A stretch of DNA of 64,000 nt from Flavobacterium sp. A45. Its GTDB lineage: Bacteria; Bacteroidota; Bacteroidia; Flavobacteriales; Flavobacteriaceae. Of this stretch, positions 25,725 to 33,949 are shown in pieces. Position numbers and translations under genes: made by a program. The DNA is taken from NCBI RefSeq assembly GCF_002001005.1, contig NZ_MUNX01000090.1:1-64000 (forward strand), in the 5' to 3' direction. Every line of letters starts with the position of its first letter. Within the stretch, counting starts at the first letter, position 1. The notes under the pieces are model-generated. The model had not been told where the DNA came from. It ran no database searches and saw nothing but the letters and a program-made list of their open reading frames with translations.

Positions 25725-26809
25725 TATTTTTTAAGCAGGATGTCAATAATTCTTTCTGAGGCTTTTCCGTCCCAAAGTTCTGGAATTCCAGTTTTTCGAC
25801 TTCCATTTTTCAGGAATTTTCCAAATAGTTTTTTCAAATTTTCTACCGAAGTCCCAACTAAAGTATTGGTTCCAATACTTTGTGTTTCAGGTCTTTCGGT
25901 GTTGTTTCGCATGGTAAAACAAGGAATTCTCATAACGGTAGTTTCTTCCGAAATTCCTCCAGAATCAGTAATAACAGCAAAACTATTTTTGATGAGGAAC
26001 ATAAAATTTAGATAACCTTGTGGCTCCACAAAAAGAATATTTTTCAATTTCAAATTTGTTTCTCCCAAAATAGCTTTTGTTCTGGGATGGATGGGGAAAA
26101 TTACTTTTTTGTTTTCAGCCATTTTATCAATGCCTTCTAGTAATTGAATTAAAGATTGTTCTTCATCTACATTAGATGGACGATGTAAGGTAAGAACGAT
26201 GTAATTCTTAGCTTTCAATTGAAATTCATTCCAAAAAAGGGGCATAAAAATTCTGTCCAAATTTTGATATAAAGTATCAATCATCACGTTGCCAACGAAA
26301 TGAATATTGGTTTTATCTATACCATTTATCAATAAATTTTCGGATGCTGAGGTTGAGGTGGTAAAGAAATAATCAGTGATGCTGTCGGTAACGATTCGAT
26401 TGATTTCTTCTGGCATTGTCATATCTCCAGAGCGAATTCCGGCTTCGACATGAGCCACTTTTATGTTTTGTTTTTTGGCTACAATTGCGCAAGCCATTGT
26501 CGAATTGACATCACCAACGACCAGTACCAAATCACAGGGATTTTGTTGTAATTCTTTCTCAAAAGCAACCATAATCGCTCCGGTTTGCTCCGCTTGCGAA
26601 CCACTTTTCACTTCCAGATTGCTGTTCGGTTTCGGGATATTTAATTCTTCAAAAAAAGTATCGCTGAGGTTTTTATCATAATGTTGACCTGTATGTACCA
26701 AACGATAGGAAATAGTAGCTCCTTCGTTTTGCTTTTTTTCAATTGCTTTGATGATGGGTGCGATTTTGATAAAATTGGGTCTTGCACCTGCGACTATTGT
26801 GATTATCAT
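25724..26809 (-). CDS. wecB: UDP-N-acetylglucosamine 2-epimerase (non-hydrolysing)
   Basis: A 361-residue cytoplasmic enzyme that makes UDP-ManNAc from UDP-GlcNAc. Family motifs are clear: VAGARPNFIKIAP at the start, HTGQHYD, HVEAGIRSGD with MPEEINR, LTLHRPSNVDE, and SGGISEE near residue 275. No UDP-ManNAc dehydrogenase (wecC) is nearby, so the sugar is either used as ManNAc or modified by enzymes outside the window. It is coupled at both ends by one-base TAATG overlaps. Confidence 0.93.
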   Translation of the reverse strand: MIITIVAGARPNFIKIAPIIKAIEKKQNEGATISYRLVHTGQHYDKNLSDTFFEELNIPKPNSNLEVKSGSQAEQTGAIMVAFEKELQQNPCDLVLVVGDVNSTMACAIVAKKQNIKVAHVEAGIRSGDMTMPEEINRIVTDSITDYFFTTSTSASENLLINGIDKTNIHFVGNVMIDTLYQNLDRIFMPLFWNEFQLKAKNYIVLTLHRPSNVDEEQSLIQLLEGIDKMAENKKVIFPIHPRTKAILGETNLKLKNILFVEPQGYLNFMFLIKNSFAVITDSGGISEETTVMRIPCFTMRNNTERPETQSIGTNTLVGTSVENLKKLFGKFLKNGSRKTGIPELWDGKASERIIDILLKK

Positions 26810-28131
26810 TATACTATTTCTTTAATTAATGAAACAAACTGTTTTAATTTTCCGCTTTTGCTTCGTTCCAGTTTTTCTTTTCTAACGAATGTAAAAACCA
26901 ATCCTTTTTCTAAATATAGAGCAATTGCTGCTTCAATTTTGTGTATTTGTTCCAAATTCAATTCGGTTTGGCTCACATATTCAATGTCAAAAGTATCTAT
27001 TTTAGTTTGTTTGATAACAAATTCTTTTACATTGCCGTCGTCTTCTATAATACTTTTGGTTACGTAATAAAAAGTCAATCCAGGCGATTTTTTTCCGCTT
27101 GGTAAAATGGCAACATCATTGGTTCTGCCGATTAATTTTTTGAGAATTGGTTTTTTAAAAGTGCTTTTTTCGTCTAAAATTCCAATGTCGCCAATATCGT
27201 ATCGAATAAAAGGATGCGCTTTGTTGAAGAGAGAAGTAATCACAATCCGGCCCGAAGTTCCGTTCGGCACAGCCTGATTATTTTCGTCCAAAATCTCCAC
27301 AAACAATGTTTCCGAATTAACTTGCCATTTTCCTTCAGGGTTTTGAAAAGCAATCAAATCCAATTCTGAAGCTCCATATTCATTGACAATAGGAACGCCA
27401 AATTGTTTTTCCAACAATAGTTTGTCTTCTTCAAAAAGCATTTCGGAGGTGACCATACATACTTTTAATGTTGGACAGATTTCCTTTAAAACAATATTTT
27501 TTTTCTGCAAAAATTTTGCAAACAAAACTATTGATGAGGTATAGCCATTGATATAGTCGAATTTCTTGGTTTTAAAGTCTTTTAAAAAACCTTCTAAAAC
27601 TTCATCGGATAAATTGAATATCGAGAACCGATACCGATTGCTCAAAAAATCCTTGAATCGTTCTTTTCGATTACCTATAAAATCCAATGGTATCCCATAA
27701 AAACGGGCTTGATAGGAAGAGTTAAAATCAATTCCATACCAGCCAAAACGATAAATATTGGAAGCCCATGTCAAGGCATGGCAAAATTTGTCTTTAGCAA
27801 AAATAAATGGGTCACCACTGGAACCAGATGTTTTATTAATATATATCGATTTTTCATTGTAACCCAAAGAAAGTCTTTCTTTCAAAGGTTTCTGTAAATT
27901 CCTCTTATTCAAAATTGGCAAATTAGACCAGTTTTTAAAAGAGTTTTCGCCAACAAGCTCTTTATAAAAAGAATTATTTCTTAAATGAAAATTGACAATT
28001 TCTGTTTTTTTATGTTCAATATAATCACCAAAATTTTCCTCTGGAATAGCAATGATTTTTTGCAGTTCGGCTTTGGCTTCCTTCATTGGGAAACCATTTA
28101 TTTTTAGTGTTAAGTCAAATAATTTGAACAT
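26809..28131 (-). CDS. CapK/PaaK-like adenylate-forming ligase
   Basis: A 440-residue protein of the phenylacetate-CoA ligase-like family. NKTSGSSGDPFIF near residues 100-112 is the ATP-binding loop, VNEYGASELDLIAF the A5-like motif, and RYDIGDIGIL the A7-type motif. In polysaccharide loci such CapK proteins are thought to activate an acyl or amino-acid substituent for the glycan. The ATG follows the higA stop directly (TAGATG), so it depends on the toxin-antitoxin transcript or its coupling. The substrate cannot be read from sequence. Confidence 0.82.
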   Translation of the reverse strand: MFKLFDLTLKINGFPMKEAKAELQKIIAIPEENFGDYIEHKKTEIVNFHLRNNSFYKELVGENSFKNWSNLPILNKRNLQKPLKERLSLGYNEKSIYINKTSGSSGDPFIFAKDKFCHALTWASNIYRFGWYGIDFNSSYQARFYGIPLDFIGNRKERFKDFLSNRYRFSIFNLSDEVLEGFLKDFKTKKFDYINGYTSSIVLFAKFLQKKNIVLKEICPTLKVCMVTSEMLFEEDKLLLEKQFGVPIVNEYGASELDLIAFQNPEGKWQVNSETLFVEILDENNQAVPNGTSGRIVITSLFNKAHPFIRYDIGDIGILDEKSTFKKPILKKLIGRTNDVAILPSGKKSPGLTFYYVTKSIIEDDGNVKEFVIKQTKIDTFDIEYVSQTELNLEQIHKIEAAIALYLEKGLVFTFVRKEKLERSKSGKLKQFVSLIKEIV

Positions 28132-28434
28132 CTACGCCACTTTTTGATTATCAAAGGGCTTAATGGATTGAATTTCTTCCCCTTTGTTTTCTTGTTCTTC
28201 TTCGATGTCATAATCATCTTGCAAACCAAGCCAAAATTTAGCTGAATTTCCAAAATACTGACTCAAACGTATTGCTGTATCTGCCGTAATTCGGCGATTT
28301 CCTTTAGTAATTTCCGAAATTCTGGTTTGTGGGATTTTTAAATCTTTTGATAAACGATACGGAGTTATGTCTAAAGGAATAAGAAATTCTTCAAGCAAAA
28401 TTTCTCCAGGATGTATGTTTTTTAATTTTTCCAT
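28132..28434 (-). CDS. higA: HigA-family antitoxin
   Basis: A 100-residue protein with the HigA pattern: NIHPGEILLEEFLIPLDITP, then a helix-turn-helix (YRLSKDLKIPQTRISEITKG) and ADTAIRLSQYFGNSAKFWLGLQ. It binds its own promoter and neutralises the toxin encoded upstream. The ATG at 28434 is chosen; an upstream extension of 20 residues would overlap the toxin gene and lacks family similarity. The C-terminal 25 residues are an acidic and polar tail longer than in many HigA proteins. Confidence 0.9.
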   Translation of the reverse strand: MEKLKNIHPGEILLEEFLIPLDITPYRLSKDLKIPQTRISEITKGNRRITADTAIRLSQYFGNSAKFWLGLQDDYDIEEEQENKGEEIQSIKPFDNQKVA

Positions 28435-28445
28435 TTCAAATCTTT

Positions 28446-28727
28446 TTAATGATAATCTACAATTTCTACATTCGAAGCATTTCCGCTTTCCCAATTAAAA
28501 ATGATTCGCCACTGATTGTTAATCCGAATACTGTAATACTCCTTTAAATTACCGCTCAGTTTTTCTAAACGATTGGATGGAGGAATTCTTAAATCTGTCA
28601 AATCTTGTGAGTTGTTAAGCATTCTCAGTTTTCTTCTTCCGATTTGCTGAATTTCTATTGAAGGTTTTTTTACAACAATTCCATTCCAAATTTTTTCGGT
28701 TTCTTTTGACCCAAATGAAATTATCAT
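28446..28727 (-). CDS. higB: HigB/RelE-family toxin
   Basis: A 93-residue toxin of the HigB branch of the RelE fold, expected to cut mRNA at the ribosome. It shows SFGSKETEKIWNG near the start, RRKLRMLNNSQDLTDLRIPPSNRLEKL in the middle and the YYSIRINNQWRIIFNW strand with basic residues at the end. The ATG at 28727 is preferred to a GTG at 28736 because HigB proteins usually start MIxSF and the GTG lies within the operator. It precedes higA by 11 bases, the usual HigBA order. Confidence 0.9.
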   Translation of the reverse strand: MIISFGSKETEKIWNGIVVKKPSIEIQQIGRRKLRMLNNSQDLTDLRIPPSNRLEKLSGNLKEYYSIRINNQWRIIFNWESGNASNVEIVDYH

Positions 28728-28734
28728 ATCTTTC

Positions 28735-28747
28735 ACGTTACTAACGT
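28735..28747. promoter_or_regulatory. Palindrome at the higBA start, probable operator
   Basis: ACGTTA and TAACGT arms flank one central base, giving a perfect 13-base dyad between the minus-strand -7 box (28748-28755) and the higB ATG. It covers the expected transcription start, as an autoregulatory HigA site would. Confidence 0.6.
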
Positions 28748-28755
28748 CAAAAGTA
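28748..28755 (-). promoter_or_regulatory. -7 promoter box for higBA and the following polysaccharide genes
   Basis: Read on the minus strand this is TACTTTTG, matching TAnnTTTG, 21 bases before the higB ATG and directly beside the palindrome. Confidence 0.6.
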
Positions 28756-28790
28756 AGTAAAAAAAATTATTATTTCACGGCAAAACAAAC

Positions 28791-28798
28791 TATTTTTG
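28791..28798 (+). promoter_or_regulatory. -7 promoter box for purD
   Basis: TATTTTTG matches TAnnTTTG, 44 bases before the purD ATG at 28842. It is divergent from the higBA promoter about 40 bases away. Confidence 0.6.
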
Positions 28799-28841
28799 CA
28801 CCGTCTGTCAAAAGGCAGTAATGCAACTAAATAACTACACC

Positions 28842-30116
28842 ATGAATATTTTACTATTAGGATCTGGAGGAAGAGAACATGCTTTTGCGTGGAAAATGAT
28901 TCAAAGTCCGCTTTGTGACACCCTTTTTGTAGCACCAGGAAATGCGGGTACTGCTCAAATTGCTAAAAACATTGATATCAGCGCCACTGATTTCGAAGCG
29001 ATAAAAGCATTGGTTATCAAAGAAAATATAGAAATGGTAGTTGTTGGACCAGAAGATCCGTTGGTAAAAGGGATTTATGACTTTTTCTTAAATGACGAAG
29101 ATTTAAAAGAGATTCCAGTAATTGGTCCATCAAAATTAGGAGCAACATTAGAAGGAAGTAAAGAGTTTGCCAAAGAATTTTTGATAAAACACAAAATTCC
29201 AACAGCAGCTTATGATAGTTTTACAGCCTCAACGGTTGAAAAAGGATGTAAATTTCTAGAAACTTTGCAGCCTCCGTATGTTTTGAAAGCAGATGGTTTA
29301 GCTGCAGGAAAAGGTGTTTTGATTATTCAGGATTTAGCGGAAGCTCAATCAGAATTAAGAAACATGCTGGTTGGTCAAAAATTTGGTGCAGCAAGTTCTA
29401 AAGTGGTTATCGAAGAATTCCTTGACGGAATTGAATTAAGCTGTTTTGTTTTGACGGACGGGAAAAGCTATAAAATTCTGCCAACGGCCAAAGATTACAA
29501 ACGCATTGGCGAAGGAGACACAGGACTGAACACAGGAGGAATGGGAGCAGTTTCTCCAGTTCCTTATGTGGATGCGGTTTTGATGGAAAAAATTGAAACT
29601 CGTATTGTAAAACCTACGATTGAAGGTTTTCAAAAGGATGGAATTGCATATAAAGGTTTTGTGTTTATTGGACTAATCAATGTCAACAATGAGCCAATTG
29701 TTATTGAATATAATGTGAGAATGGGAGATCCAGAAACTGAAGTGGTTGTTCCAAGATTAAAATCTGATTTAGTGGAATTGTTTTTGGCTGTGGCCAATGA
29801 AAAACTAGACGAGTTCAATCTGGAAGTGGATGAAAGAAGCGCAACGACAGTTATGATTGTTTCTGGTGGATATCCTGAAGATTTCGAGAAAGGAAAAGTA
29901 ATCACTGGACTTGAAAAAGTTACCGATTCTATCGTTTTTCATGCGGGAACCAAATTAGATAATGGAAATGTGGTAAGCAACGGAGGAAGAGTAATGGCTA
30001 TTACTTCGTATGGAGATAATTTTCAGGAAGCTTTAAATAAATCATACAAAAATGTAGATCAGATACATTTCGATAAAATGAATTTTAGAAAAGATATTGG
30101 ATTTGATTTAATCTAA
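28842..30116 (+). CDS. purD: Phosphoribosylamine-glycine ligase
   Basis: A 424-residue ATP-grasp enzyme for the second step of purine synthesis. The N-terminus MNILLLGSGGREHAFAWK is the family signature, followed by GPEDPLVKGI, the ATP-grasp lid KADGLAAGKGVLI, and RMGDPETEVVVPRL with the metal-binding residues. The ATG at 28842 begins exactly at the conserved N-terminus; an in-frame ATG at 28821 adds seven unrelated residues. A strong terminator follows. Confidence 0.95.
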   Translation: MNILLLGSGGREHAFAWKMIQSPLCDTLFVAPGNAGTAQIAKNIDISATDFEAIKALVIKENIEMVVVGPEDPLVKGIYDFFLNDEDLKEIPVIGPSKLGATLEGSKEFAKEFLIKHKIPTAAYDSFTASTVEKGCKFLETLQPPYVLKADGLAAGKGVLIIQDLAEAQSELRNMLVGQKFGAASSKVVIEEFLDGIELSCFVLTDGKSYKILPTAKDYKRIGEGDTGLNTGGMGAVSPVPYVDAVLMEKIETRIVKPTIEGFQKDGIAYKGFVFIGLINVNNEPIVIEYNVRMGDPETEVVVPRLKSDLVELFLAVANEKLDEFNLEVDERSATTVMIVSGGYPEDFEKGKVITGLEKVTDSIVFHAGTKLDNGNVVSNGGRVMAITSYGDNFQEALNKSYKNVDQIHFDKMNFRKDIGFDLI

Positions 30117-30122
30117 AACAAA

Positions 30123-30170
30123 AAAACACGAATTGAACTTATTATTTTGTTCAATTCGTGTTTTATTTTT
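30123..30170. terminator. Bidirectional terminator between purD and the DUF6341 gene
   Basis: Perfect 16-base arms at 30123-30138 and 30149-30164 (AAAACACGAATTGAAC and its complement) surround a 10-base AT loop, with A-run before and T-run after. It serves purD and the convergent small gene. Confidence 0.9.
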
Positions 30171-30188
30171 TATTTGGATTGGATATTA

Positions 30189-30425
30189 TTATTCGTCACC
30201 CAAGAAAGAATGTGCCGTTGTATCTTGATACTCTTCTCCGTTTTCTTTGTGTAATTTTAATTGTTTAATCCAATAAACAATAGCAACTGAACAAATAATC
30301 ATAAAGATCCAGTTGATAAAATTGGCACCAAACCAAGATTTAAGCTCTAATGAACGCAATAAGTCTAAAGGATAGAATAAAATGTTTACAAATAAATATT
30401 GTATTCCTTCAAAAAATGATGTCAT
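30189..30425 (-). CDS. DUF6341 small membrane protein
   Basis: A 78-residue protein with an amphipathic N-terminus (FFEGIQYLFVNILFYPLDLLR), a membrane helix near residues 33-54 (WIFMIICSVAIVYW) and an acidic polar tail. I associate it with DUF6341, a Flavobacteriia family often found beside upp and DUF6427, as here. The function is unknown. A minus-strand TACTTTTG at 30551-30558 could be its promoter, with a leader of about 120 bases. Confidence 0.6.
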   Translation of the reverse strand: MTSFFEGIQYLFVNILFYPLDLLRSLELKSWFGANFINWIFMIICSVAIVYWIKQLKLHKENGEEYQDTTAHSFLGDE

Positions 30426-30570
30426 AATGTATCTCTTTAATTTTTTATTATTTTTTGTTTTGGAATTTTGAACATCAAAAAAGAGAATTCGTTAGAATCT
30501 TTTTTAATCTTGCCCAATTCCTTTTTAAACAAGTATTATATTTACAGTCACAAAAGTATAAAATATCCTT

Positions 30571-31500
30571 ATGATAACAAGTGTTTTTAAAAAATCTACA
30601 CCATTTAATTTTTCTTTGGTTGTTATTTTAATGCTGGTTTTCTTTTTCCTGTATCAAATCCAAGATTCAGCTTGGACAAATTCTACTATTCTTATTCTTC
30701 AAAAAACAGGTTTATTTCTGATTTTATTTGCAACAGTTTTTCTGAATAGTTTTATTTCCAAAAAAAACGGATTGAGCAGGGACAGTACTTACACTGCTTT
30801 TTTTACTTTTCTACTCCTAATTTTTTTCCCAGACTTATTTAACAATCCCAATTTAATTCTGTCCAATTTTTTTGTGTTATTAGCCATTAGAAGACTTGTT
30901 TCTTTGCAGACTCTTAAAGAATCCAAGGAGAAGCTTTTTGATGCTTCATTATGGATTTTTATGGCGGCTTTATTTCAGTTTTGGAGTATTTTATATATTC
31001 TTTTGGTATTTATATCGGTGATATTTCATGTTTCCAGAGATTATAGAAACTGGGTTATTCCATTTATTGCTCTTTTTGCAGTATCAATTTTGTTTCTAGC
31101 CTGCTCTTTAATTTTTGATATCAGCGGTATTGCATTTTTAAAAGAAAGCAGTAAAATTGATTTAAGTCTTGACTATTTTACCAATAATTATCAGAACGCT
31201 GCTTTTTCAATATACATTACGGTGGCATTATTTTTTGTAATTTCTACGCTTTCAACCTTATCTAGCAGACCTTTAGTGTTGCTTTCTTCTTATAAAAAAG
31301 TCATCGCTTCGTTTTTTATAGGAATCTTAGTTTTTATTTTATCGGTCAATAAAAGTAATGAAACATTAGTATTTACTTTTGCACCATTGGCGATAATGGC
31401 AACCACTCAAATCGAAATATCTCAGCCCAAATTGAAAGAAGAAATTGTGATATTTGTGTTTTTGGCGTGTAGTTTATTTGCTTTTTTCTCTCAGCTATAA
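30571..31500 (+). CDS. DUF6427 polytopic membrane protein
   Basis: A 309-residue membrane protein with about nine or ten hydrophobic segments. I associate the sequence and the location next to upp with DUF6427, a Flavobacteriia family of unknown function. The pattern of an early NSFISKKNGL and the middle RRLVSLQTLKESKEKLFDASLW is the only non-membrane stretch of note. Its stop overlaps the end of the convergent upp by six bases. Confidence 0.6.
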   Translation: MITSVFKKSTPFNFSLVVILMLVFFFLYQIQDSAWTNSTILILQKTGLFLILFATVFLNSFISKKNGLSRDSTYTAFFTFLLLIFFPDLFNNPNLILSNFFVLLAIRRLVSLQTLKESKEKLFDASLWIFMAALFQFWSILYILLVFISVIFHVSRDYRNWVIPFIALFAVSILFLACSLIFDISGIAFLKESSKIDLSLDYFTNNYQNAAFSIYITVALFFVISTLSTLSSRPLVLLSSYKKVIASFFIGILVFILSVNKSNETLVFTFAPLAIMATTQIEISQPKLKEEIVIFVFLACSLFAFFSQL

Positions 31501-32148
31501 TTTAGTGCCATAAGCCAAATCTCCTGCATCTCCAAGCCCTGGAACGATATAGCTTTTATCATTGAGTTTTTCATCGAGAGATGCAATCCAAAGATGACAG
31601 GTATCAGGCAAATTTTGTTTCAGATACGCAATGCCTTCAGGAGCAGCAATAATTACGGCGATATGAATTTCTTTTGGAGTTCCTCTTTCCATCAGTTTAT
31701 TAAAAACAGCAACTATAGATTGTCCTGTGGCAAGCATTGGGTCTACCAACAAAACATTTTTCCCATTAATATCAGCAATCGCTTGGTATTCCACCAGAAT
31801 ATCAAAGAAATCATCATTATTCGGATGATGTCTGTAGGCGGAAATAAAACCATTTTCGGCATTGTCAAAATAGTTTAAGAATCCTTGGTGTAAGGTCAGT
31901 CCAGCTCTTAAAATGGAACATACAACCAATTGATCTGCGATTTCAGTTGTTTTCTTTACACCAAGAGGCGTTTTTATTTCAACATCTTTGTAATGAAATG
32001 ACTGACTCATTTCATAAGCCATAATTTCTCCAATGCGTTCAATATTTCTGCGAAATCGCATACTGTCCTTTTGAACATTGACATTCCGAATTTGGCTTAA
32101 AAAGTGATTCAGCACACTATTTTTTTCCGATAAATAATGAATTTCCAT
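31495..32148 (-). CDS. upp: Uracil phosphoribosyltransferase
   Basis: A 217-residue salvage enzyme joining uracil to PRPP to give UMP. The PRPP loop VLLVDPMLATGQSIVAV (near residues 130-146) and the C-terminal uracil-binding YIVPGLGDAGDLAYGT identify it. The length is as expected. It is divergent from the DUF4254 gene, with an 88-base shared upstream region. Confidence 0.95.
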   Translation of the reverse strand: MEIHYLSEKNSVLNHFLSQIRNVNVQKDSMRFRRNIERIGEIMAYEMSQSFHYKDVEIKTPLGVKKTTEIADQLVVCSILRAGLTLHQGFLNYFDNAENGFISAYRHHPNNDDFFDILVEYQAIADINGKNVLLVDPMLATGQSIVAVFNKLMERGTPKEIHIAVIIAAPEGIAYLKQNLPDTCHLWIASLDEKLNDKSYIVPGLGDAGDLAYGTKL

Positions 32149-32208
32149 GTATCTGTTATTAAGAACTTAATTTATAGAGTTTTTTTTATACCATAAAAGT
32201 ATAAAAAG

Positions 32209-32216
32209 TATCTTTG
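32209..32216 (+). promoter_or_regulatory. -7 promoter box for the DUF4254 gene
   Basis: TATCTTTG matches TAnnTTTG and lies 20 bases before the ATG at 32237. On the other strand, TACTTTTA nearby could serve upp. Confidence 0.55.
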
Positions 32217-32236
32217 TATTTCTAAAATCATAAGAT

Positions 32237-32842
32237 ATGTTTTCAAAATTAGCTTATTCAGTATTTGAGCAAAGTATAAAAGATTATCATCAATTTGATA
32301 ATGTGGACCAACCGATAAACAATCCTTTTCCAAAAGATAAGTTCGAGCATTTATTGTATCTAAAAAACTGGATTGACACCGTTCAATGGCATTTTGAAGA
32401 TATTATTCGCGACCCGAATATTGATCCAGTTGCTGCTTTGACTTTGAAAAGAAGAATCGATGCTTCAAACCAGGAACGTACGGATATGGTAGAATATATC
32501 GACAGTTATTTTCTTCAAAAATACAGCCATGTTGTAGTTAAGAACGATGCCAAAATCAATTCCGAAAGTCCGGCTTGGGCTTTTGACCGCTTGTCTATTT
32601 TAGCATTGAAAATTTATCACATGAATGAAGAAGCCAATCGTGCCGAAGCTTCACAAGATCATAGAGACAAATGTCAGGCAAAATTGAACATTCTTTTGGA
32701 ACAAAGAAGCGATTTGTCAACAGCAATTGAAGATTTATTGACAGACATCGAAAACGGAGACAAATTCATGAAAGTGTACAAACAAATGAAAATGTACAAT
32801 GACGATGATTTGAACCCAGTTTTGTATCAAAATAAAAAATAG
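32237..32842 (+). CDS. DUF4254 protein
   Basis: A 201-residue, largely helical cytoplasmic protein with the DUF4254 pattern: WHFEDIIRDPNIDP near residue 50, LKRRIDASNQERTDMVEYID, and a C-terminal LLDDI-like acidic helix. The function is unknown; in Bacteroidota the family regularly precedes a family 9 glycosyltransferase, as it does here with a four-base gap, so a role in lipopolysaccharide core assembly is plausible. Confidence 0.85.
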   Translation: MFSKLAYSVFEQSIKDYHQFDNVDQPINNPFPKDKFEHLLYLKNWIDTVQWHFEDIIRDPNIDPVAALTLKRRIDASNQERTDMVEYIDSYFLQKYSHVVVKNDAKINSESPAWAFDRLSILALKIYHMNEEANRAEASQDHRDKCQAKLNILLEQRSDLSTAIEDLLTDIENGDKFMKVYKQMKMYNDDDLNPVLYQNKK

Positions 32843-32846
32843 TTTT

Positions 32847-33899
32847 TTGGCAACAAATTTGTCTCCAAAAATTAAACATATAGCCGTCATGAGACTTTCC
32901 GCAATGGGAGATGTTGCCATGACGGTTCCTGTTTTACGAGCTTTTGTAAATCAGTATCCAGAGGTAAAAATCTCATTAGTTTCCAGACCTTTTTTCAAAC
33001 CTTTCTTCGAAGGTATTCCAAACCTCTCTTTTTTTGCTTTTGATGAAAAAGAAAGGCATAAAGGATTCTTGGGGCTTTGTAGATTATATCAGGATTTAGC
33101 AGCATTGGATATCGATGCTTTTGTCGATTTGCATAATGTCTTGCGTTCCAAAGTAGTGCGGACACTTTTTGCCATGAGCGGAAAAAAAACTGCATCTGTT
33201 GATAAAGGAAGAGAAGAGAAAAAAGCGTTAACCCGTCCCGAAAATAAAGTTTTCAAACCGTTGACCACGATGTTCGAAAGACACGTAAAAGTCTTTGAAC
33301 AACTAGGGTTTTCTGTGGATTTAGCCAATCCAATTTTTCCTAAAAAAGCAATTTTAGATCAAGAAGTAATTGATATAATCGGAGAAAATAATCAAAAATT
33401 AATTGGGATTGCACCTTTTGCACAATACCATTCGAAAGTTTATCCCTTGGATTTAATGCAGGAAGTAATAGATACTTTAGCCTTAGACAAAAACAGTAAA
33501 ATCTTGCTTTTTGGAGGCGGAAAAAAAGAAATTGAAATTTTAAATACAATAAGTTCTGGGAAAGAGAATGTCATTAATATGGCTGGAAAAATCAAGTTTC
33601 CACAAGAGTTGCAACTCATTAGCAATTTGGATGTAATGCTTTCTATGGATTCCGGAAATGCTCACATTGCTGCGATGCTGGGAGTGAAAGTAATTACGCT
33701 TTGGGGGGCAACACATCCGTATGCCGGTTTTTCTCCTTTCAATCAGCCCTTGGAAAACGCATTAGTTTCGGATAGAAATTTGTATCCAAAATTACCTACC
33801 TCTGTTTATGGAAATAAAATTGTAGAAGGTTATGAAGATGCTATGAGAACTATTTTACCAAAAATGGTTGTCCAGAAAATCAAAACTTCTCTAAAATAA
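32847..33899 (+). CDS. Glycosyltransferase family 9 (heptosyltransferase type)
   Basis: A 350-residue GT-B enzyme. KHIAVMRLSAMGDVAMTVPVL is the N-terminal donor/acceptor motif; LLFGGGKKE, SMDSGNAHIAAMLGVKVITLWGATHP mark the C-terminal domain. Such enzymes add heptose or a related sugar to the lipopolysaccharide inner core. The start is a TTG four bases after the DUF4254 stop; the next in-frame ATG (32889) would cut the first beta-strand. A perfect terminator follows. Confidence 0.88.
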   Translation: MATNLSPKIKHIAVMRLSAMGDVAMTVPVLRAFVNQYPEVKISLVSRPFFKPFFEGIPNLSFFAFDEKERHKGFLGLCRLYQDLAALDIDAFVDLHNVLRSKVVRTLFAMSGKKTASVDKGREEKKALTRPENKVFKPLTTMFERHVKVFEQLGFSVDLANPIFPKKAILDQEVIDIIGENNQKLIGIAPFAQYHSKVYPLDLMQEVIDTLALDKNSKILLFGGGKKEIEILNTISSGKENVINMAGKIKFPQELQLISNLDVMLSMDSGNAHIAAMLGVKVITLWGATHPYAGFSPFNQPLENALVSDRNLYPKLPTSVYGNKIVEGYEDAMRTILPKMVVQKIKTSLK

Positions 33900-33926
33900 A
33901 AAACTTCTCTTTTAAGAGAAGTTTTT
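33899..33926 (+). terminator. Terminator after the GT9 gene
   Basis: Perfect 11-base arms AAAAACTTCTC and GAGAAGTTTTT enclose a TTTTAA loop. The symmetric A and T runs allow use from both sides. Confidence 0.88.
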
Positions 33927-33949
33927 CATTTTCATTTTCATTTATTTTA

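Noticed and set aside
26681..27067. Plus-strand 128-codon frame over the wecB and capK genes
   Set aside because: It is antisense to two strongly supported genes and has no domain.
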